Part shown: one piece after another, positions 23,374 to 36,040 of the stretch
How the letters are laid out: every line of letters begins with the position of its first letter
Position numbering within the stretch: the stretch's first letter is position 1
Made by a program: the position numbers and the translations under genes
Source of the DNA: Hedera helix
Lineage: Eukaryota; Streptophyta; Magnoliopsida; Apiales; Araliaceae
Direction of reading: 5' to 3'
Assembly: GCA_947179155.2 (NCBI GenBank)
Contig: OX359285.1
Span: 9,192,731-9,256,730 of the forward strand
Length of the DNA stretch: 64,000 nucleotides
The notes under the pieces: generated by a model
Database searches by the model: none
What the model was told of the DNA's origin: nothing
Seen by the model: the letters and a program-made list of their open reading frames with translations, nothing else

Positions 23374-25465
23374 CTTTTACCAAGTCTCCCTGGGGAAGAC
23401 CCTCCTATTATAACATCAACTACCCTTCGAGGGGGGTTACTCGGCTTGACTCTCTTCTCAGCCACGGGCCCAGGATTATTTGTCCTGGTTCCTTGGCCGA
23501 CCACAAAATGTTTTAGTTCACCCCTCTGAACTTTAGATTCGATCATGTCCATTAGCCCGGTGTATACTTCCGTGGTATGCCCGACCTGACGGTGATACAG
23601 GCCATAGGGACCAGATCCACTCGGTCTGTAGCTCGACGGTGCCGGCCTCGACCCCTCTTCGTGTCTAATAGCCTCCAAAACTTTGACTCGATCGGCGCTC
23701 AGAAGCGTGTATGCTCGATTTTCCGCCCTCGGCTGAAAAGGCGGCCTACCCAAATTTGGCGGTCCACTCCTTTGCTTCATTCGGTCAAACGAGGTGGGTC
23801 GGTTATCTCCACTTCTATTCCCACCATAGGCCTTACCCTCCGAGTCCCTGTTCCTTGGTATCAAACTATCCATCGCCTCCTCGACCGCTATAAACTTCTC
23901 GGTTCGGTCGTACGCATCTAAGAGGTTTTTGGGAGGATTGAACATTATGTCCTTCATCATCTTCCGATTTCGGGTAACATTCATCCCGATGGTGAAGAAC
24001 CCTAGTGCCTGTATCATGTTGAGGTCGGTAATGGTGCCCACCCCATCCCGAAACCTTTATACATATTGGCTCAACGACTTATCTGGTTTCTGCTTGACCT
24101 GCATCAATGAAGCCATCACCTTGCCTCTTCTCTTGTTACTGCCGAACCGTTCATGGAACCGAACACTCAATTCGGTCCACGAATGAATACAGTTGGGGGG
24201 TAACGACATCATCCACTGTTTGGCCCCCTTCTTCAGTGTTGTCACGAAGATCTGGCACATCCCGGCCTCGGAATGATTGTAATATCTCATCACCCTTTCA
24301 TATGAACTGGTATGGTCGTATGGGTCGCCAGAACCATCATACATTTCAAGAGGCGGCAATTTCTTCTTGGGATCAGCCTTCTCTTGATCAATAGCTGTCG
24401 AGAAGGGAGATTTTGGGTTTAAAGGCATAGGTCTGGACGCCTCGGGCTCAGATCCTGTCGTCGACCTTGCCTCCGCCGCCGCCAACCTTTTTTCCAATTC
24501 AGAGATCCTTTCTATAACCGGATCAGCTATGGGCACATAAGGAACCATGCGTTGATCTTTTCGACCAGACACTGCCCCTGGGCCTCCCTGTCCCGTTTCA
24601 TAATCCGGGGTCTTTGCCCTTTCTCAAGAGTACTGACCGAGGGAAGCAGGGTGTACTCCTTCCGACCTACCTTCACCCATGCGACCATAGCGTCCCATGG
24701 AACCTTGGGATGGGCGTGCACCTCTTATTTCGTCCCGACCATCCAGGTCACGCCTCATATAACCCTGAGACTGATGTATGGCCCTTATATCGTCCCGACC
24801 ATCCCGGTCATGCCTCATATAACCCTGAGACTGGTGTATGTCCCTTATATCGTCTCGACTGTCCCGGTCATGCCTCATATAACCCTGAGATTGGTGTGTG
24901 CCCCTTATATCGTCTCAACCGTCTCGGTCATGCCTCATATAACCCTGAGACTGGTGTGTGTGCCCCTTATATCGTCCCGGCCGTCCAGGTCATGCCTTAG
25001 AGACGGAGGCGCATCCTTACTTCCCAACTGTCTCACCCTCCCTTGTTCCGACCTGGGTCGACTTTGCGAGGTATCGGCTCGCTCTTTGCTGTCAATAGTC
25101 GTGGACGGATCCTCTTGTAAATCCAACAAGTGGTTCTGCCAATCTATTTGTTTACGATGCAAAGTTTCCAACTCAATCTCAACCTCTCTAATTCGGGACC
25201 ACCTATCTCTCTCGACGTGTTCTCGTTGGAAGACCCTTACTGAAGGTGTTACCTCGTCCTCTGACCTCTTCCGATACAACTCCCTTCTCTTCGAAGCGGG
25301 GGGTGTAAACAAACGCCTCCTAACGGGCTTAGAATGGGCGTGGACCCGCATTCATTCCGACCGCTGCACCCCCGATCGGCGCTTCCTCGAGGCTTTAGTG
25401 TTCTCCTCACGGGGGTCAAAGGAAGACCCTTGACGTCCCCCATTTGAGCTGCCTCTTTCTTCCAT
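23343..25465 (-). pseudogene. gag of the Tat-like element
   Basis: The start is probably the ATG at 25463-25465 (MEERGSSNGGRQG). The N-terminus is basic and followed by a 20-residue tandem repeat (24728-25003). The capsid domain spans 24057-24572, with LPPLEMYDGSGDPYDHTSSY and WTELSVRFHERFGSNKR, as in Retrotrans_gag. The C-terminal part (23343-24041) holds LDAYDRTEKFIAVEEAM and a nucleocapsid-like, Arg/Pro-rich stretch. Damage: TGA at 25352-25354, a GT insertion at about 24960 that shifts the frame, a TGA near 24621 and a TAA near 24054. Confidence 0.85.
24728..25003 (-). repeat. 60-bp tandem repeat coding a 20-residue gag repeat
   Basis: About four and a half units, each 60 bp, encode variants of MRHDRDGRDDIRAIHQSQGY. 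The length is a multiple of three, so the unit can expand without breaking the frame. One unit has two extra bases, which closes the frame. Confidence 0.92.
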
Positions 25466-25534
25466 GTGAATGATCTTTCTTTGAAAACAAACAGGGTAAC
25501 TTAAGTATCAAACAGGCCCTCCTTCTAGCGCCAA

Positions 25535-26100
25535 TGTTGACGTCCAATTTTCACCCTTGCCGTAATCACCCGTCAGCAAGATACTTGCACACGTAACAAA
25601 CTGTTATCACTCCACAAGACAGTCGTGGCTCGGGCCGTCCGAGGATGCTCCGGTGTAAGAGTAAGTTCAGGTGAACAACGTCACAATGAAGGACCTTAAA
25701 ATGTAAGCTGGAATATCTCAGAAGTTCGATAGCTTAGTGTTTGTTTTGTAAAAAGATGACTTACTTTCGTTATTGTGAAGTTGCTTGTATATAACTCATC
25801 CATGCATCGTAAGACGTCCAGTCATCCCCTCGTGAATGTAAACATGACGTCCTCTTCCACTTGTTCCACTTAGTCCGTTGGGGGAAGATACTAGTGTGGG
25901 CTATTTTCTGTGTCAGTCCATTAAAGTGGACAAAAATGGCTCAAACGTCCTATCAACCGCCCTAAGAAGAGAAATATCTTAGACCTCGGGCTCTGGGCCC
26001 AGTAGAAAAGGAGATAAGCATGATCCGACCTAAACCTTATGCAAAGAAGGGCCTCCGGCCCAAAAAGATAAGTGCAAAATCCAAAGAAATCACCCCAACA
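25535..26100 (-). repeat. 5' LTR of the Tat-like element
   Basis: It matches the copy at 13118-13685 along its whole length. The TATA box lies at about 25788-25793. The putative primer-binding site, minus strand TGGCGCTAGAAGGAGGG, lies at 25517-25533, just inside this LTR; I could not assign its tRNA from memory with confidence. Confidence 0.93.
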
Positions 26101-26896
26101 CCAAATTTTACAAATTCATGTACAGCATCAGAACATGAAAGACTACATAATTTCAGCAAAAGAAAAGAAAAGAAAAGATAGACTACATAAATGCTTATAA
26201 TCTAATATTGGATACCATTTTCGGCTCCTTAACAAGTTCTTTGCTTTTTGGTACTAATAAATAATACATTTAAAATTTCAAAAGTACCATAAATTTTAAG
26301 ATATCTTTTATTATAAAGAAGTTCTCTGGATTCTTGGTGAACTTGTGTCACGTTTTTTATTTTTTCTTTTATCTCTATAACTTTAATAATATAATTATTT
26401 TGTCTTTTTATGTTAGTTTTTATAGTTTTTTATTTAGTTTTTTAAATTTTTTAAATTTTTTATTTTATCTCACATAATTTATCAAACACCTTGTGTGTCA
26501 TTGGATGATAGTATAAATAAAGACACGAAATAAAGCCCATAAAAAACTCATGTGGCCGACCCGCGCGATACATTTATTTTTTAGTATATATTATTTTATC
26601 AGTTATAAAATTAGAGATATAATTTGATATATTAAACTTTCAAATTGATATAATTAATAAAAATTTATAATAAAATAAAGTTTATAATTAATAAAATTTA
26701 TTATTTACTATATAATTATATTAATTAAAATTAAATAAATTTCTATTAATTTAAAATTTTAAAATTAAATAAATTTATATTAATTTAAAATTTAATACGT
26801 TATTATTTGATCACAAAATTTAAATTTTATATGTAATTTTGGGACGGAGGAGTATTTACCAACCCAATCAGCATTTTGCGGCGTCTCACTGTAACA
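26101..26896. other. AT-rich upstream region of the A/B-barrel gene
   Basis: It is mostly AT-rich. From 26580 to 26830 it is almost only A and T. No clear TATA box can be singled out because TATA-like words are everywhere. No other gene is seen. Confidence 0.5.
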
Positions 26897-27706
26897 ATGC
26901 AGTGTGTGAGACTGGGCGCACGGACACACTTGTTATCAACACCACTACCATTCTCTCTCAAACTCAAACCTCTACTCCCTCAACGCCTCTGCAAACCATA
27001 CCGGACCTCATCGTCGGCGTCCATTTCTCAGATCAAAATGTCCACTTCCAGCCCCCAAATCATCGAACACATAGTCCTCTTCAAAGTCAAACCCGACACC
27101 GACCCGTCAAAGGTATCCACCATGGTTAACGGCCTCAACGCCCTGATCTCACTCGAACAAGTGGTCCACATCACCGCCGGTCCGCTCCTCCGCACCCGAT
27201 CATCTTCTCTCACCTTCACTCACATGCTTCACAGCCGTTATCACTCCAAAGAAGACCTCAACGCTTATGCTGCTCACCCGGCGCACGTTAGCGTCGTGAC
27301 TGAATCAGTCCGCCCGATCGTCGATGACATCATGGCCGTCGATTGGGTCGTGACTGATCTAGCCGATCCTGTGGCGCCGCCGGCCGGTTCGGCCATGAGA
27401 GTCACGTTTTTGAAGATGAAGGAAGGTTTGGGGGAAAAGGAGAAAGGTGAAGTACTGGAAGTGATTGGAGGAATTAAAAACAACTTTCCGTCGATTAAGC
27501 AGTTAACTTTTGGGGAAAACTTTTGTGATAGAGCGAAGGGATATTCGATTGCTTCATTAGCTGTATTTCCTGGATTGAGTGAATTGGATGGATTGGATTC
27601 GAATTCTGAGCTGGTGAATTCCCAGAAGGATAAAGCTAGGGATTTGCTGGACAGTGTGTTAGTGCTTGATTACGTGATTCCGACAACACAATCCGCTAAC
27701 CTTTGA
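26897..27706 (+). CDS. Stress-responsive A/B-barrel (Dabb) domain protein
   Basis: This is an intronless 269-residue gene. Two Dabb domains are visible. The first (about 54-155) starts IIEHIVLFKVKPDTDPSKV and contains HPAHVSVVTESVRPIVDDIM. The second (about 168-262) starts MRVTFLKMKEGL and ends LLDSVLVLDYVI. The fold is a dimeric ferredoxin-like barrel; the biochemical role of plant members is poorly known. Arabidopsis UP3, a two-domain relative, was found in peroxisomes. The start at 26897 gives an Arg/Ser/Leu-rich N-terminal extension of 47 residues that could be an organelle signal; an internal ATG at 27038 begins MSTSSPQIIEH and could serve as an alternative start. The protein ends Ser-Ala-Asn-Leu, at best a weak peroxisomal signal. 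The frame is unbroken and GC-rich. Confidence 0.88.
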   Translation: MQCVRLGARTHLLSTPLPFSLKLKPLLPQRLCKPYRTSSSASISQIKMSTSSPQIIEHIVLFKVKPDTDPSKVSTMVNGLNALISLEQVVHITAGPLLRTRSSSLTFTHMLHSRYHSKEDLNAYAAHPAHVSVVTESVRPIVDDIMAVDWVVTDLADPVAPPAGSAMRVTFLKMKEGLGEKEKGEVLEVIGGIKNNFPSIKQLTFGENFCDRAKGYSIASLAVFPGLSELDGLDSNSELVNSQKDKARDLLDSVLVLDYVIPTTQSANL

Positions 27707-28234
27707 TTGCTGAGGTTTAATTTAATCTCTTCTGCTTCGTTATTGTTGTTGTTATGAATTGCAATGAAACTTTACTTTTTTGCTAAATAATGGGAATGCT
27801 ATTTTAGTTGTGAAATGCAGTTCTCTATTTTACTTATTTTGCTTGAAATGTAGTATTTATGCAGTCAAAAAACTAATCTTTTGGTTAATTATTGCATTCT
27901 GTTACCTTGTAGGAATTCAAGCTTTAAAAATAGAAATGAGGTTGATGACATAGGGAGAGTATTCACAGAAACTCTTGAATTTGCGGAGTTTTAAGAAAAA
28001 TAAAAATCAAACCTTTGTGGTTCATATTTCACTATTTCGGAGATGTTGAACCTTTGTTGGGTTGTGTGCGATTGCATTCTTAAAGCTTTAAATTTTATCC
28101 TTAAAAAATTATACAAATGGATTATTGAGTTTCTTTGTTGATTGAATTTTTGTTAGTGCATTATGACGTGTTTGTGGGGCAAACACCCAAGCCCCCACCA
28201 AACACACAGACAGATATATATAGATATATATGAG
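27707..28234 (+). other. 3' flank of the A/B-barrel gene
   Basis: AT-rich sequence with several AATAAT or AATGAA-like words. No further gene seen. Confidence 0.45.
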
Positions 28235-29183
28235 CAGTGACGAGTCTACATGTAAGATTGTGGGGTCAATTGACTCCACTGAATTTTTTTTATTATATGT
28301 GATGTATTAGATTTTTTTTTGTGTAATTCATAAATTTGACCATACTAAAATTTAAATTTTTTATAACTTATAGGGGTCAATTTATAATATGAAAACTCTT
28401 TAGGGGTCCATTTGTCTCAAATCAACTCTTTATACTCCCTCCCAATTCACTGATTCAGCAATTCCCAAATCATCTCTTTATACTTCACTACTCTTTAACA
28501 CTTCACACTTCCAGTTCGGCAAATTCCCAAATCACGACTCCTGAGTCCTGATTCAATCATCTGACCTCTAGTTTCTTCTCTCTTCTCTGGATTTATCAAT
28601 TATCATTCAACTATCACAATTCATTGGAGACTCGGTCATGGGCGAAGCTTCAATGCGGTCATGAATTTCATGATTTCATCTTGGTATGTTATTTATGCGT
28701 TGATTAAGAAATTGTTGGGATCGTTTTACGGAAACAAGTATTGAGTTGTTTTTATCAGTGACATGCTTAAATCTTAGTGATTGTTTTGCTAGTTTTGATA
28801 AGAACAAATTGATTCGTCTCAGTAGCTTTTATTCGAATGAATTTTCTCCAATGGATCTTATGAAGCTTGATAGTCAACTAGATAATTACATTTCTGATAT
28901 GCAGATAAATCAAGAGTTTTTGGAAGTTCATGGAATTGACAGTCTTGCAAAAAAACTTGTAGGTAGTAAGAAGCATATTGTATTTCCTTTGGTATATCGG
29001 CTTTTAAAGTTGGTATTAATCTTACCTGTTGTGACTGCTACTGTTAAAAGAGCTTTTTCTGCGATAAAAATAATCAAAAGTAGGTTGCATATTAAAATGG
29101 CAAATCAATTGATGAATGATTGTTTGATTATATACATTGAGAAGGATGTATTTGATTGCATTGACAATGAAAGTATTATCTAA
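28235..29183 (+). mobile_element. hAT transposon fragment
   Basis: The left end at 28235 reads CAGTGACGAGTCTACATGTA, followed by GGGGTCAATTGACTCC. This is the layout of plant hAT elements with TTF-type transposases (CAGTGRCGGA termini). A transposase fragment follows at 28748-29183. A candidate right end, GCAGTCACTG at 29429-29438, matches only seven terminal bases and has no 8-bp duplication, so the right border stays open. Confidence 0.65.
28748..29183 (+). pseudogene. hAT transposase, C-terminal fragment
   Basis: About 144 residues match the hAT dimerisation domain: FPLVYRLLKLVLILPVVTAT, VKRAFSAIKIIKSRLHIKM and NDCLIIYIEKDVFDCIDN, as in plant TTF-type zinc-finger transposases. The whole N-terminal BED/TTF part and the catalytic region are missing, although a TATCAG acceptor-like site precedes it. 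It ends at a natural TAA stop. Confidence 0.82.
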
Positions 29184-29837
29184 CGATTTCAACGAATAAG
29201 AACGCGCAGATGATAATTGTAATTATTATTTTATATTAGTTATTTTTTGTGGATAAGTCTGAAAGCTACAACAATGACATATATTATATTTTTTTGGTTA
29301 TATATTTCAGTGGTTTTTTGTTACTATAATTATCAACTTTGATTTATTGTTTGATACTCATATAATTGACCTACTGACAACAAATTCTAGCCGTATACTA
29401 GGGGTTTTTAAGCATCAACTACTTTTCTGCAGTCACTGGTATTTAGGTGAAAGCAACTGCTTTTACTTAAAAGTCCGAAGCTATTGCTGATTTTCTGGTT
29501 AAGGACTAGGTTTCACGTAGGCAAGGTGTGTGTATATAACTATAATAGTACATGTTATTTCTGTTTATAAATTAATTAAAATGGATTTCCCTCGCACATG
29601 ATAAGGTTTTATCGTCTATTGAAACCATACTTTACTTTGCGTATAATTCTCAAGTAAGTCATTCATTTTGTCTTTCCAATTTTTGATTTATGATGAATAT
29701 TGTGGATATAATCCATTATCTTCCCTTGGGCAAGCATGCTTTAATACTGTTGACGATGTGTTATCTTAGGATGTTCAAATCACCGGATTGGGCTACTTCG
29801 GAATCAATTTAGTATAAATGTTTACCTGCAAAAATAA

Positions 29838-30012
29838 TGGATGAGATAGAAGTATTTGTATTAATTTAACTTAATTTGGGGCTATTTTATCCCATGATTA
29901 GTCTGTTAATTAATTCTGTAGACTATTTGTTATTATTCCTAAGGTCATTTGATACATCAAAAGGGAGATTATATAATTCAACTTTTTGACTAGAGATTAT
30001 AATTCATTATCA
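29838..30012. repeat. Degenerate copy of the 42665-43002 MITE family
   Basis: It shares TATTTGTATTAATTTAAC, GGCTATTTTATCCCATGAT, TTATTATTCCTAAGG and ATTATATAATT in the same order with the MITE at 42665. Termini are eroded, so borders are approximate. Confidence 0.6.
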
Positions 30013-31169
30013 AATGATTTTAGAAATGACAAAACATAGTTCATGGATGTTATCTAATTTATCACAGTTTGGGTTGTTGCATAATACTAGCATACTAAAC
30101 TGGCACACTTGTGTGTTAGGAAGTGTATTGGTCTGAGAGGCCAAAGTCAGCGAAGTTTGGTTCTATACAGACGAAGTGACCTGGTAATTATCTTGCCACA
30201 TATCATAGAATCCGGACACGATTTGATGTGACTTGATGAAGATGTGTTAATACTTGAATAGTTCTTTGAAGATTTAAGGTTCAATACGGGAACAATATAA
30301 TCTAAAATCATCGTGTGCTTGTGATGACTATTTGGCTTAGATGGTCACTTGTGCCAACTATGAGAGTTTTAACAGCTTTGCTATGTACATTGATTTGGTC
30401 AATGATTCATACGCGTATCTTTATAAAAAATGGTGGGATCTATCACTTATATAGCGGATTCCACTATTTTTTACAAAGGTTATTGTACAGATCATTACAA
30501 AACATTATTAAATATATCTTTTTCCGAGTTTTAATTCATTTTTATGTTCTTGCATGTATTATAAAGAGTGATTGATATAGTCATTAAACATTGACTGTTG
30601 GCAACGCAAAATCCCTACTCAAATGAGCATAAAGGTACAAAGAAGATCTTAAAACATATATTTTGGAAGCATTGTTTACCTATCATCTTAAAGATAGGGT
30701 AGGGTGGACGAGGGCAACCAAGCTTTACCCGTCTGCCTACAAATTGTGATGTTGAGAATGAGGATGGCAGGTAATCCAATATAACCCTGTCCCATATTGG
30801 GTGTCATGATTTCCTTTTATTAGTCCCAACATGTTTATGAAGTACTTTTCAGACCACAACATGTTGACCATGACACTCAATTTTGGACAGAATACTCTAG
30901 GGTGGCAAGTTAACGTCAAAGAATGGTTACTGATGTTGGAGATTTCTCACTACCATCTAAGTCTGTTTTACGTATAAAGCCTGTAAACTACCATAAAAAA
31001 ATATGGTATGCAAGTTTTTTTCAACTCCAAAATTTTAAAGAATGCAAACCGACTGCGGTTTACAAAACAAAGCGATGGAAAATAATGGTGGTACAAGTAC
31101 CAGAGATCAAAGCATTTAAACTTCAACAAGGTAGGAACTAGGAACTCCCAAAATTTGGAAAATGATACA

Positions 31170-31204
<35 letters not shown>

Positions 31205-31500
31205 CTCTTTATTGCGAGGACATATTTTGCAACCAACTTAATAATCTACCTCTAATATCATATATTGATATAAATTGCAATTATAATTTCACAATAAATA
31301 GCAAAATTTAGAGTGCAGAACAACTTACCACAATCTCGAGTCTCGATTACAAAATGCCAAGTTGATTTGGAACCCCTGCACCTAATTAGGAAAATGTTGA
31401 CATTTTAAAAATAATAACTTTTATAATAAATATTTTTTTATGTAATCGCTTATAATATTGATAATTTTGAATTAAATTTCATATCACTTCTGAATTTTAA
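30013..31500. other. Intergenic DNA, no gene recognised
   Basis: No frame over 90 codons resembles a known protein. A TA microsatellite lies at about 31170-31200. The rest is unremarkable AT-rich sequence. Confidence 0.5.
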
Positions 31501-31813
31501 ATTTTTTCTAAGTTGTTTTTAAAAAATTAAAATTAATCTTACGGATAATTTAACATGAGTACTGACGTCAACTTCATCCCTTAACCGGCCGACCATATGG
31601 AGTATATAGAGAGAAAATCAAAATCCACGTGCGACCTCCTCTTTCATCCACCGATACTGGTATATACCGGCTTCCAACTAAGCACTTTCTCTCTTCCAAT
31701 TTTTATTATGCTTCATCTCAATCTAAAACCCACATAAACCAATTTTACCTAGGGTTAAATTCCGTTGTTAGTTCGATCGGCAAATCGGAAAGGCATTGGT
31801 CGCCTGAAATCGA
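31500..31813 (+). promoter_or_regulatory. CTR9-like promoter and 5' leader
   Basis: A GAGTATATAGAG TATA-like box lies at about 31598-31609. The following 200 bp is pyrimidine-rich and leads to the ATG at 31814. The head of the pseudogene therefore still has a plausible promoter. Confidence 0.45.
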
Positions 31814-33105
31814 ATGACGTGTGTTTATATTCCGGTACAGAACTCCGAGGAGGAGGTCATAGTTGCTCTCGATCAGCTTCCTAGAGATGCTACTGATATT
31901 CTGCACATCCTCAAGGCAGAACAGGCTCCGCTCGATCTCTGGCTCATTATCGCGGTTCGTCCCCTCTCTCCCTATCAAGCATGTTGTTAGTTTAAAGTTG
32001 TTTGCTTTTTAAGTTTTATTAGTGATAAATTAATTGGAAATGTTTGAATTATCTTCGTGCAGTTTGAATTTTGGGCTGGTCTTTTTGTGACTGCTAGAAT
32101 TTTTTATTTTTGATAAATTATAAGTTCATTCGAAGAGGTACCAAGGGGTGCCATCCAATAGTCCAAGTAAAATTAAGAACCAATAAAGCAGAGGACCAAA
32201 TCTAAAATCAAATTTTTTAATGCAACACAAAAATCGGACAAGGACTCAATAAAGGCAGCATTTGATCCTGAATAAACTTCTTCCTGCTTGAAAACTAAAT
32301 GCCCAAGAATACATATTTAATGTGCACATGTGGCCACGAGCTGGTTTTCTAGATCAGATGATAGAACCTGCCAAAGACGTCCCATTTTGGACGGCTAAAT
32401 CATGATATTTTGGCATTGGGAATGTTAATCTTATTGTATTAGGCGAGTTAAGTAGGGATAGGGTTGTGGATGTCTATATTAGATGCTCTATTGAGTGTCC
32501 TGACTCTGTTGCAAGTTATTATAATTTGATTATTGGAACTGTTAATATAGTTTGTCTTTTTATCTTCGTTTAATTAGAATTGTGGTTTCATCACAGGGTT
32601 GGTACGCATGAATGTAGTTTAATCCTCTGATTGAATTTCAACTTTGTGAATTTCATGTTGTATTTTCTGATTTCTATAGCTTCAATTGAAATTGATGCAG
32701 AGAGTTTACTTTAAACAAGGAAAAGTTGAGCAATTTCGCCAAATTTTGGGTCTAGTCCTGGTATTTCTTTTTTGTCAACATTTGGATTTTGTTTTTTGGA
32801 TACTATTGCATAGAATTATTGTTTGTAGTATTTTCGATGCAAGGAGATGATGTAGTTGTTGTTTTTCCTTTTGAAGTTATGTAATCTGATAATGGCATTT
32901 ATGGTTGCAGAGATTAACGTGTCCTATGCTGATGTGAGATATGAGAGGATTGCTGTCCTAAATGCTCTAGGAGCCTCCTATAGCCGCCACCTCGGGAAAA
33001 TTGAGACAAAAAGAGAGAAGGGTGATTATTTCATTAAAGTAACCCAATACAACAACAAAGCGTCTAGAATAGATATGCACGAGCCTTCTACTTGGGTTGG
33101 CAAAG

Positions 33106-34320
33106 GTGACCATAGTGACGTAGGACAGTTTAGAAACTCTTTAATTGGTAGTAATTAACAAGTAGAAAACCTAGGATTTAACTCTGCATGTAAACCACTA
33201 GGGGTTTAGGGTTTCAACTCTACGTTTATAAACCTTAGAGGAATTAGGATTTCAACTCCACATCTATTAATCCTAGAAAGAAAATTATTTCTGCGATAAT
33301 TGTAAGCCAAAGCAATTATGGATATTCAATAATAATCTCTATTCTATTAAAATCTGAAAGTACATTAGCCTTTAAAGAATACGCAAATCATAATTCAATT
33401 AGGACACAAGCCTAATCTGCAGAAAATATTAAAAAGACAAAAGATATCCTTACTAATGGAAATAAAATACCAACTATCTCCTAAAATAATAAAACACTAA
33501 AATACCCTAACTAATAAAATACTATATATCCCCTAAAATTACAAAAAAATCATAAATAAATAAATACATCAATTCCATAAATAAATAAATGTAACTGTGA
33601 TCCCTATAATTTCTCCCATTGTTGGAGAAAACTCGACCATGAGTTTCATGGCATGACAGAATAATCCATAAGCTTCTCTTCATCGAAAGAACATTTTGGT
33701 ACATTGTTGAGAACATATTCGCATGATAAGACTCCAAAAATGTTGGGAAAATAACTGATGAGAGCATCACTTTTGCATTCAAAGGCAGTTGAGGTAAATT
33801 AACCGGAACGACGAATTCAACATTATCAACTTGGAGTGGATCAACTTCTCATAACGTCTTCTCTTTGGTAAGAAGCAACTCAAAAGCAACTTCAGAATTT
33901 TTTCCGATTTGTTGTTCACACAGTCTCGGGTTCAACATGTGCAATTTCAAGAATCTTTATAGACTCGTCACAACTGTCTGTAGTCTCAAGTGGTTCACAC
34001 ACAATTGTTCGTTCCACCTTTGGAGTTCCAAAAATTTCTATGAATACATCGCAATTGTTTGTAGTCTCAGAATTGTGATTATCCTTTTTATCTTTCTCGT
34101 GTTTGCTTATATTTCATTACTTTGGCTTGTAAATGTTTCTTTGTTTCAACTTGTAGCCATTTCTTTGCTCCAACTTTTCTTTGCTCATATTGATACTGAC
34201 ATTGCAATTCTGCAAGGTTGTCATCTGCATCAATAATATCACTTCTAATATCTTCTTGCTCGATTTTCAAACGTGTAGTCCCGCATGTATTGATAAGTTC
34301 CTAATGGCTTTAATTAATTT
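33106..34320 (-). mobile_element. Probable LTR-retrotransposon remnant (unclassified)
   Basis: After the third CTR9 exon the sequence turns into AT-rich repeat-like DNA. Minus-strand text at 33590-33660 (ATGGTCGAGTTTTCTCCAAC, then AATGGGAGAAATTATAGGG) resembles the junction before the 3' LTR in Ty3/gypsy elements, but neither LTRs nor enzyme motifs are visible. The assignment is weak. Confidence 0.35.
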
Positions 34321-34799
34321 ATTTGATGGTGTTTGAGAACATGTACACAGTTAACTAAGAAGCAAGGATTCGGACCATTACACTGGGATTCGGCGGTTAG
34401 GCAAATCTTAAAAGCTAAGGAGCTTTACATAAAAGTATGATCTACACACCCACACATTAAAACCACTCTTGCAATCACTACAATAATTTTTTTTATTACT
34501 TTTGCTCATAAAGAGTCTACTTATAAAGTCGTTAGACAAGTATCGTCTTCTTGACGTCATTTTTTCTTCTTTAGGTTTTGATTCTATAGTCCTACAGTAG
34601 AGATAACTAATCCTAAATTTTCTTAAGTTCTTGTATGAACTACCTCTTATAAGAGGATTTCCAAGAGTGATGGAGGTTGACACAATTAATTTGTTAGTTT
34701 GCAAAAACAATACATACATACGATCAAATTGATGTAACACAACAGAAGCAGGTATAAATCATATTTAAACTTTTTCTACAAACTAAATTCCAGGAACTT

Positions 34800-35322
34800 T
34801 CTTATGTGATACTTATTAATTGAGGAAGAATAAATGATTATACCTTTGTATATTCAACTTTTGAACAGCTACGAGTTCACCTCCCTTGATCCTTCGCGTT
34901 CTTCTTCAAATACACCGATTAGAATCTACGGATCAACGTTAGCTACCCAAACGTGTAGCTTCTAAAGGTGATCCACCAAAAGATAATATAGATTGAAGAA
35001 GTAGATTTATGTTTCTCCAAACCTTGAGTGACTAACACTAATTTTCTCTCTTCTAGTTCTTTAGATTATGGAGAAAAATATGAAGTATTCTCTAATACTT
35101 CAACAAAGTTAGTAACCCCAATCTTTAATAAGACCCCTCTTATTTATAGACTTGCTCAACCTTCCTAAACTCTTTAGGAGTATTGTTTTAATTCAACTCC
35201 TAATCTAATTAGGAATTAAATTAATTTATTATAATAATTACAATTCCTAAATCATTTAGGAACTTAATTATTTATAATAAGAGTACTATTTATTAATTAA
35301 TTCCTAAACCATTTAGGAACTA

Positions 35323-35387
<65 letters not shown>

Positions 35388-35640
35388 TTAAGGTATTATA
35401 AATATTAAGCTATTTAATTTATTCTATCACCATATTCTAAATTAAATATACTTAATTTATTATTACCATTATGTCATCTACTTCTAAAATAAATATTTCT
35501 CTTGTATGGTGTGACCCTTTAGGTTCAATATTAAGTTGGTAGTAGAATAAATAAATTAGAACAATTATAATATTATTTATAATAAATTAAACTTATTTAA
35601 TTTATACATAAATAAATACTTATTTATTCTACATCATGAG
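34800..35640 (-). repeat. Possible solo or truncated LTR
   Basis: A minus-strand TATA box (CTATAAATAAGAGGGG) lies at about 35140-35155 with promoter-like AT-rich DNA beyond it and a leader-like region below. Borders and target duplication were not found. It contains an AAT microsatellite at about 35325-35384. Confidence 0.35.
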
Positions 35641-36040
35641 GGATACTGTTAATTCCTAGAGGCACATGAGTGATCTAGAAGGGGGGTTGAATAGATCACT
35701 TAAAAACTTTTTACTTAAATTAAATAATATTACCAAGTAATTTATTTAATCTAGATTAGTTTGCACAACGGAATATTAGTTTGAAAACTCCCCTTAAAGA
35801 TTTATAAAACTTCTTAGTTAAGTTTAGACTGTATTGAAGATAGTCATTTGTCAAGTAAACCAATCATAGTAGTTATATCTATATATGACAGAATGTAAAT
35901 GACATCAGAGAGTTTAAGTGGTTCGGAGACTGAATAACTCCTACTCCACTCTTCTACTTCAACGAGTAGGAAATCCACTATGGATGACTCATACAAAACC
36001 CTTCAAGCTCAGCAGACCTGGAATCTCTGGTTCACTAAGA

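Larger units (their letters stand above)
13118..26100 (-). mobile_element. Tat-like Ty3/gypsy retrotransposon, 13 kb, decayed
   Basis: Direct LTRs of 568 and 566 bp (13118-13685, 25535-26100) enclose, on the minus strand, gag, protease, reverse transcriptase, RNase H and integrase in the Ty3/gypsy order. An extra gene on the opposite strand lies next to the 3' LTR. Flanks are CCAAG and CCAAA, a 4/5 match to a target duplication. The antisense gene between integrase and the 3' LTR is a known mark of Tat-lineage elements. The two LTRs differ at about 35 sites by eye, mostly transitions. A 3.0-kb solo LTR interrupts RNase H. GC content is visibly higher than in the flanks. Every gene is broken, so the copy is not autonomous. 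Confidence 0.93.

Noticed and set aside
29429..29438. Right end of the hAT element
   Set aside because: Only seven bases match the left terminus and the 8-bp flanks disagree.
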